A stretch of DNA of 64,000 nt, taken from assembly GCF_900157385.1 (NCBI RefSeq), contig NZ_LT717701.1, positions 1,938,219-2,002,218 of the forward strand. The letters run 5' to 3'. Positions 60,940 through 64,000 of this stretch are shown here, in pieces. Under the pieces are notes generated by a model, which did not search any database, was not told where the DNA came from, and was given only the letters and a program-made list of their open reading frames with translations. Position numbers and translations under genes: made by a program. Origin of the DNA: Mycobacterium terramassiliense (lineage in GTDB: Bacteria; Actinomycetota; Actinomycetes; Mycobacteriales; Mycobacteriaceae). Within the stretch, counting starts at the first letter, position 1. Each line of letters starts with the position of its first letter.

Positions 60940-62678
60940 TGCAAGGCGCCCACCGACTGCGAGTCGGCGAATTCGGCGTAGGTTGGGCAGTCGGCCAGCA
61001 GCGATTCATGCGTTCCCGCACCCACCAGCTTTCCGCCGTCGACGACGATCACCTGGTCGGCCTGGGCGGCAGTCGAAACACGCTGCGTGACAACGATGAT
61101 CGTGGCGCCACTGGAGCTCTGCGCCAGCGACGCGCGCACCCGCGCGTCGGTGTGCACGTCGAGCGCGGCGAACGAGTCGTCGAACAGGTAGATGGCGGGC
61201 CGGCGGATCACCGCCCGCGCGATCGCCAGCCGCTGCCGTTGGCCGCCCGAAAAGTTGATCCCGCCCTGGGCCACCCGCATGTGCAGCCCACTATCTGCCG
61301 GGCCGTGTGCCCGCACGAACCCGTCGGCATCGGCCACCCGCAAGGCTTCCCACATCTCGTCATCGGTCGCGTCGTGCTTGCCGTAGCGCAGGTTGTCCGC
61401 GACGGTGCCGGTGAACAGGTAGCCGCGTTGGGGGACCAGGCCGATCGCCGACCACAGCCGTTCGGTGTCGTAATCGCGGACGTCGACGTCGTCGACCAGC
61501 ACGGCACCGCCGGTCACGTCGTAGAGCCGGCAGATCAGCGACACCAGCGTCGACTTGCCCGAACCGGTGCTGCCGACGATCGCCGTGGTGGTGCCGGGCC
61601 GTGCCGTCAGCGAAATATCTTGCAGCACTGGGCGGTCGGCACCTGGGTAGCTGAAGCTCGCGCCGTCCAGCCGCACCAGGCCGGTGATCCCGCCCCGCGG
61701 AAACCTGGGATCCGGTGGGTTTTGCACCGCGGCGCGGGTCGAGAGCACCTCGGTGATCCGTTCGGCGCACACCGACGCGCGCGGCAACACCACCAGCGTC
61801 ATCGTCGCCATCAGTACCGCCATCAGGATCTGGGTGAAGTAGGCCAGGAAGGCGGTCAGCGAGCCGACCTGCATCTGGCCCCGATCGATTCGCAGCCCGC
61901 CGAACCAGATCAGCGCCACGCTGGACACGTTGATGGTCAGCGTGGTCACCGGCAGCATCAGCGCCTGCAAATTGCCCGTCGTCAGCGCCGTGTCCGAGAG
62001 CGCGGCGTTGGCGCGCGCGAACCGGTCGCGCTCGAAACCCTCGCGCGCGAACGCCCGGACCACCCGGACACCCGAGAGCTGGTCGCGCAGCACCCGATTG
62101 ATGCCGTCGATCAGGCCCTGCATCCGGCGCAGGAGCGGCAGCATGCGCGCCATGATCAGGTAGTTGGCTACGGCCATGATCGGCACGCTGACCAGCAGCA
62201 GCCAGGTCAGCGCGGCCTCCTGATGGATGGCCATGACGATGCCGCCGGCGCACATGATCGGCGCGGTGATCAGGACGGTGCCGGAGATCTGGACCAGGTA
62301 TTGGATCTGCCGGACGTCGTTGGTGCTGCGCGTCAAGAGGGTGGGCGCGCCGAAACGGGCGGTCTCGCGTTCGGAGAAGGTCGTGACGTGTTCGAAGATC
62401 GCCCGGCGCAGGTCGCGCCCGAAGCCCATTCCGGTCCGTGAGCCGGAGTAGACGGCGCCGACGGCGCACAGCACCTGCAATCCGGTGACCGCGAGCATCA
62501 CCATGCCGAGCCGCACGATGGTGGCCGCGTCGCCCTTGGCCACGCCCTCGTCGATGATCGCGGCGTTGACCGTCGGCAGGTACAGCGACGCCAGGGTGCT
62601 GGTCAGCTGGAGCGCCATCAGCACCGCAACAAGCCGTCGGTACGGCCGGATGTACTGGCGCAGCAGTGCCAGGAGCAT
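60936..62678 (-). CDS. ABC exporter subunit with degenerate ATPase site, Rv1273c homologue
   Basis: 580 residues from ATG at 62678 (MLLALLRQYIRPYRR), chosen from the homologue's length; a GTG at 62741 would add 21 residues. Six membrane helices precede an ATPase with GSTGSGKSTLVSLI and a perfect signature FSGGQRQRLAIARA. Walker B is LFDDSFAALD (Asp replaces the catalytic Glu) and the switch His is Gln (VVTQRVS). This is the non-catalytic half of a heterodimer, complementing the canonical site in the Rv1272c-like partner. The two genes overlap by four bases. Confidence 0.94.
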   Translation of the reverse strand: MLLALLRQYIRPYRRLVAVLMALQLTSTLASLYLPTVNAAIIDEGVAKGDAATIVRLGMVMLAVTGLQVLCAVGAVYSGSRTGMGFGRDLRRAIFEHVTTFSERETARFGAPTLLTRSTNDVRQIQYLVQISGTVLITAPIMCAGGIVMAIHQEAALTWLLLVSVPIMAVANYLIMARMLPLLRRMQGLIDGINRVLRDQLSGVRVVRAFAREGFERDRFARANAALSDTALTTGNLQALMLPVTTLTINVSSVALIWFGGLRIDRGQMQVGSLTAFLAYFTQILMAVLMATMTLVVLPRASVCAERITEVLSTRAAVQNPPDPRFPRGGITGLVRLDGASFSYPGADRPVLQDISLTARPGTTTAIVGSTGSGKSTLVSLICRLYDVTGGAVLVDDVDVRDYDTERLWSAIGLVPQRGYLFTGTVADNLRYGKHDATDDEMWEALRVADADGFVRAHGPADSGLHMRVAQGGINFSGGQRQRLAIARAVIRRPAIYLFDDSFAALDVHTDARVRASLAQSSSGATIIVVTQRVSTAAQADQVIVVDGGKLVGAGTHESLLADCPTYAEFADSQSVGALQ

Positions 62679-62788
62679 GTCGTAACTGTCCCACACGGCC
62701 GGCGCCGCGGTCGTGACCACCGCATTGAAATGCCTGCTCACGCGCCGCGTCCGCGGTTGACCGCCCGGCTGCCGCTACAGTGCATCGT

Positions 62789-63352
62789 GTGACCAGCAGT
62801 AGGCGAGGCGCGAGGGCGCTGGCTCTAGCGGCGTCGGCTCTGACGATCCTGATCCCGACGATCGCGGGCTGCTCGGGTTCCGACAACAAGCCCGGAGCGA
62901 CGGCTTCGTCGACGCCCGGCGGCGGGGAGGGTCACCACGGGCCGATGTTCCCGCAATGCGGCGGCATCAGCGATCAGACGGTGTCGGACCTGACCAAGGT
63001 GACGGGGCTGGTGAACACCGCCCGGAACTCCGTGGGGTGTCAGTGGTTGGCGGGCGGCGGCATTCTGGGCCCGCACTTTTCCTTCTCCTGGTATCGCGGC
63101 AGCCCGATCGGACGCGAGCGCAAAACCGAGGAGCTGTCGCGCGCCAGCGTCGACGACATCAACATCAACGGCCACGGGGGCTTCATCGCCGTGGGCAACG
63201 AGCCCAACCTGGGCGACTCGCTCTGCGAAGTGGGCATCCAGTTCGCCGACGACTTCATCGAATGGTCGGTCAGCTTCAGCCAGAAGCCGTTCCCGCCACC
63301 CTGCGACATAGCCAAGGAACTGGCCCGCCAATCGATTGCGAACTCGAAATGA
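62789..63352 (+). CDS. lprB: Lipoprotein LprB
   Basis: 187 residues from GTG at 62789 (VTSSRRGARALALA); GTG at 62780 is three codons upstream. A TACAGT box about seven bases before 62782 hints at a leaderless message. Signal peptide with lipobox I-A-G-C, then a linker and a DUF3558-like domain (MFPQCGGISDQTVSDLTKVTG, NSVGCQWLAGGGILGPHFSFSWYRGSPIGRERK). Surface lipoprotein of unknown function, strongly conserved with M. tuberculosis. It overlaps lprC by ATGA and may bind the same ligand. Confidence 0.93.
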   Translation: MTSSRRGARALALAASALTILIPTIAGCSGSDNKPGATASSTPGGGEGHHGPMFPQCGGISDQTVSDLTKVTGLVNTARNSVGCQWLAGGGILGPHFSFSWYRGSPIGRERKTEELSRASVDDININGHGGFIAVGNEPNLGDSLCEVGIQFADDFIEWSVSFSQKPFPPPCDIAKELARQSIANSK

Positions 63353-63891
63353 TCAGAACCGCCCGTGCCGGCGCGGCCGTGCTGCTCGCCGCGCTGTTGG
63401 TCCTGACGGGCTGTTCGAGGTCCATCGGGGGCAACGCCGTCAAGGCGGGCGGCAACGTCCCCCGCAACAACAACTCCCAGCAGCAGTATCCGAACCTGCT
63501 CAAGGAATGTGAGGTGTTGACCACCGACATCCTGGCCAAGACCGTGGGCGCCGATCCGCTCGACATCCAAAGCACCTTCGTCGGGGCGATCTGCCGGTGG
63601 CAGGCCGCCAACCCGGCCGGCCTGATCGACATCACGCGGTTCTGGTTCGAGCAGGGCAGCCTGGGCAACGAGCGCAAGGTGGCCGACTTCCTGAAGTACA
63701 AGGTGGAGAACCGTTCGATCGCGGGCATCGAGTCGATCGTGATGCGCCCGGACGACCCGAACGGCGCCTGCGGCGTGGCCAGCAACGCGGCGGGCGTGGT
63801 CGGCTGGTGGGTCAACCCCCAGGCGCCCGGCATCGACGCCTGCGGGCAGGCCATCAAGCTGATGGAGCTGACGCTCGCGACGAACTCGTAG
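63349..63891 (+). CDS. lprC: Lipoprotein LprC
   Basis: 180 residues from ATG at 63349, overlapping the lprB stop. Signal peptide MIRTARAGAAVLLAALLVLTGC with lipobox L-T-G-C; DUF3558 domain (LLKECEVLTTDILAKTVGAD, GAICRWQAANPAGLIDITRFWFEQGSLGNERK). LprB and LprC are related paralogues in sequence pattern (both have the C-x-W and ..G..ERK segments). Role unknown; predicted at the outer membrane-facing side of the plasma membrane. Confidence 0.94.
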   Translation: MIRTARAGAAVLLAALLVLTGCSRSIGGNAVKAGGNVPRNNNSQQQYPNLLKECEVLTTDILAKTVGADPLDIQSTFVGAICRWQAANPAGLIDITRFWFEQGSLGNERKVADFLKYKVENRSIAGIESIVMRPDDPNGACGVASNAAGVVGWWVNPQAPGIDACGQAIKLMELTLATNS

Positions 63892-63893
63892 GT

Positions 63894-64000
63894 CTAGCGC
63901 GGAACTTCGAAGCCCGTCAGGGCGGCGCGGCCCGGTTCCAATTCCGCCCACGCGCAGGGCACGCTGAGCACGGCGATCGCCGACGTCGGGAATTTCGCTG
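63894..64000 (-). CDS. SixA-like phosphohistidine phosphatase, Rv1276c homologue (3' end only)
   Basis: The last ~34 codons are in the window, ending at TAG 63894-63896. They read AKFPTSAIAVLSVPCAWAEL then EPGRAALTGFEVPR, the C-terminal strand pair of histidine-phosphatase (SixA/phosphoglycerate-mutase-like) proteins. The gene starts beyond the right edge. Two bases separate its stop from that of convergent lprC. Confidence 0.75.
   Translation of the reverse strand, partial: AKFPTSAIAVLSVPCAWAELEPGRAALTGFEVPR

Noticed and set aside
1..64000. tRNA, rRNA, CRISPR arrays and complete insertion sequences
   Set aside because: None seen: no cloverleaf-like segments, no regularly spaced direct repeats with unique spacers, and no transposase-like protein in any frame.

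Overview
The window comes from a high-GC chromosome of a slow-growing Mycobacterium. Gene content and order follow the M. tuberculosis Rv1230c-Rv1276c block almost gene for gene (lpqY-sugABC, corA, mdh, lpqZ, kgd, lprE, deaD, cyp130, tap, udgB, amiB2, the Rv1264 cyclase, pknH, embR, the Rv1272c/Rv1273c ABC pair, lprB, lprC). Family names rest on reading the translated proteins and on remembered family features; no database search was run. A decayed PE_PGRS gene argues for a species outside the M. avium complex, but I cannot name the species.

Layout. 1-4434: cell-wall and membrane genes (lytic transglycosylase-like protein cut by the left edge, DUF1003, an MgtE-like cytosolic protein, two small membrane proteins). 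4439-9322: trehalose-recycling ABC importer lpqY-sugA-sugB-sugC, with a suppressor-of-fused-like gene joined to its end. 9429-18630: corA, mdh, a malic enzyme not found at this place in M. tuberculosis, lpqZ, an SDR and kgd (central carbon metabolism). 18804-25361: a membrane protein, a DHA2 drug transporter, a nuclease-helicase and a small unknown protein. 25427-33000: frameshifted lprE, a structured leader with two identical hairpins, then a tight run deaD - acyltransferase - MFS - GNAT acyltransferase - amino-acid N-hydroxylase; the last three genes are an insertion relative to M. tuberculosis and look like a small metabolite make-and-export unit.

33146-41895: PE_PGRS pseudogene, TetR and cyp130 with a near-ideal operator over the P450 start, FAD-linked oxidase, tap efflux pump, uracil-DNA glycosylase, FAD monooxygenase, luciferase-like monooxygenase and a second PGRS scrap. 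41970-45944: a 1324-residue membrane c-di-GMP protein with two sensor/GGDEF modules and one EAL domain. 46042-51897: F420-type oxidoreductase, HIT protein, amidase, an unusual low-GC beta-propeller lectin-like gene, the pH-sensing-type adenylyl cyclase and the Rv1265 homologue. 51921-57663: PknH, a methyltransferase, a second PknH-like kinase with a different sensor, and EmbR; this is the kinase-to-transcription-factor circuit controlling arabinan synthesis, here with a duplicated kinase. 57807-64000: two small exported proteins, a heterodimeric ABC exporter, lprB, lprC and the end of a SixA-like phosphatase; lprA is absent.

The main non-standard elements are the hydroxylase/acyltransferase/MFS insertion, the lectin-like propeller, the double-module GGDEF-EAL protein, the pknH duplication with a 45-nt perfect inverted repeat inside the kinase gene, the tandem hairpins before deaD, and a family of three related intergenic inverted repeats.
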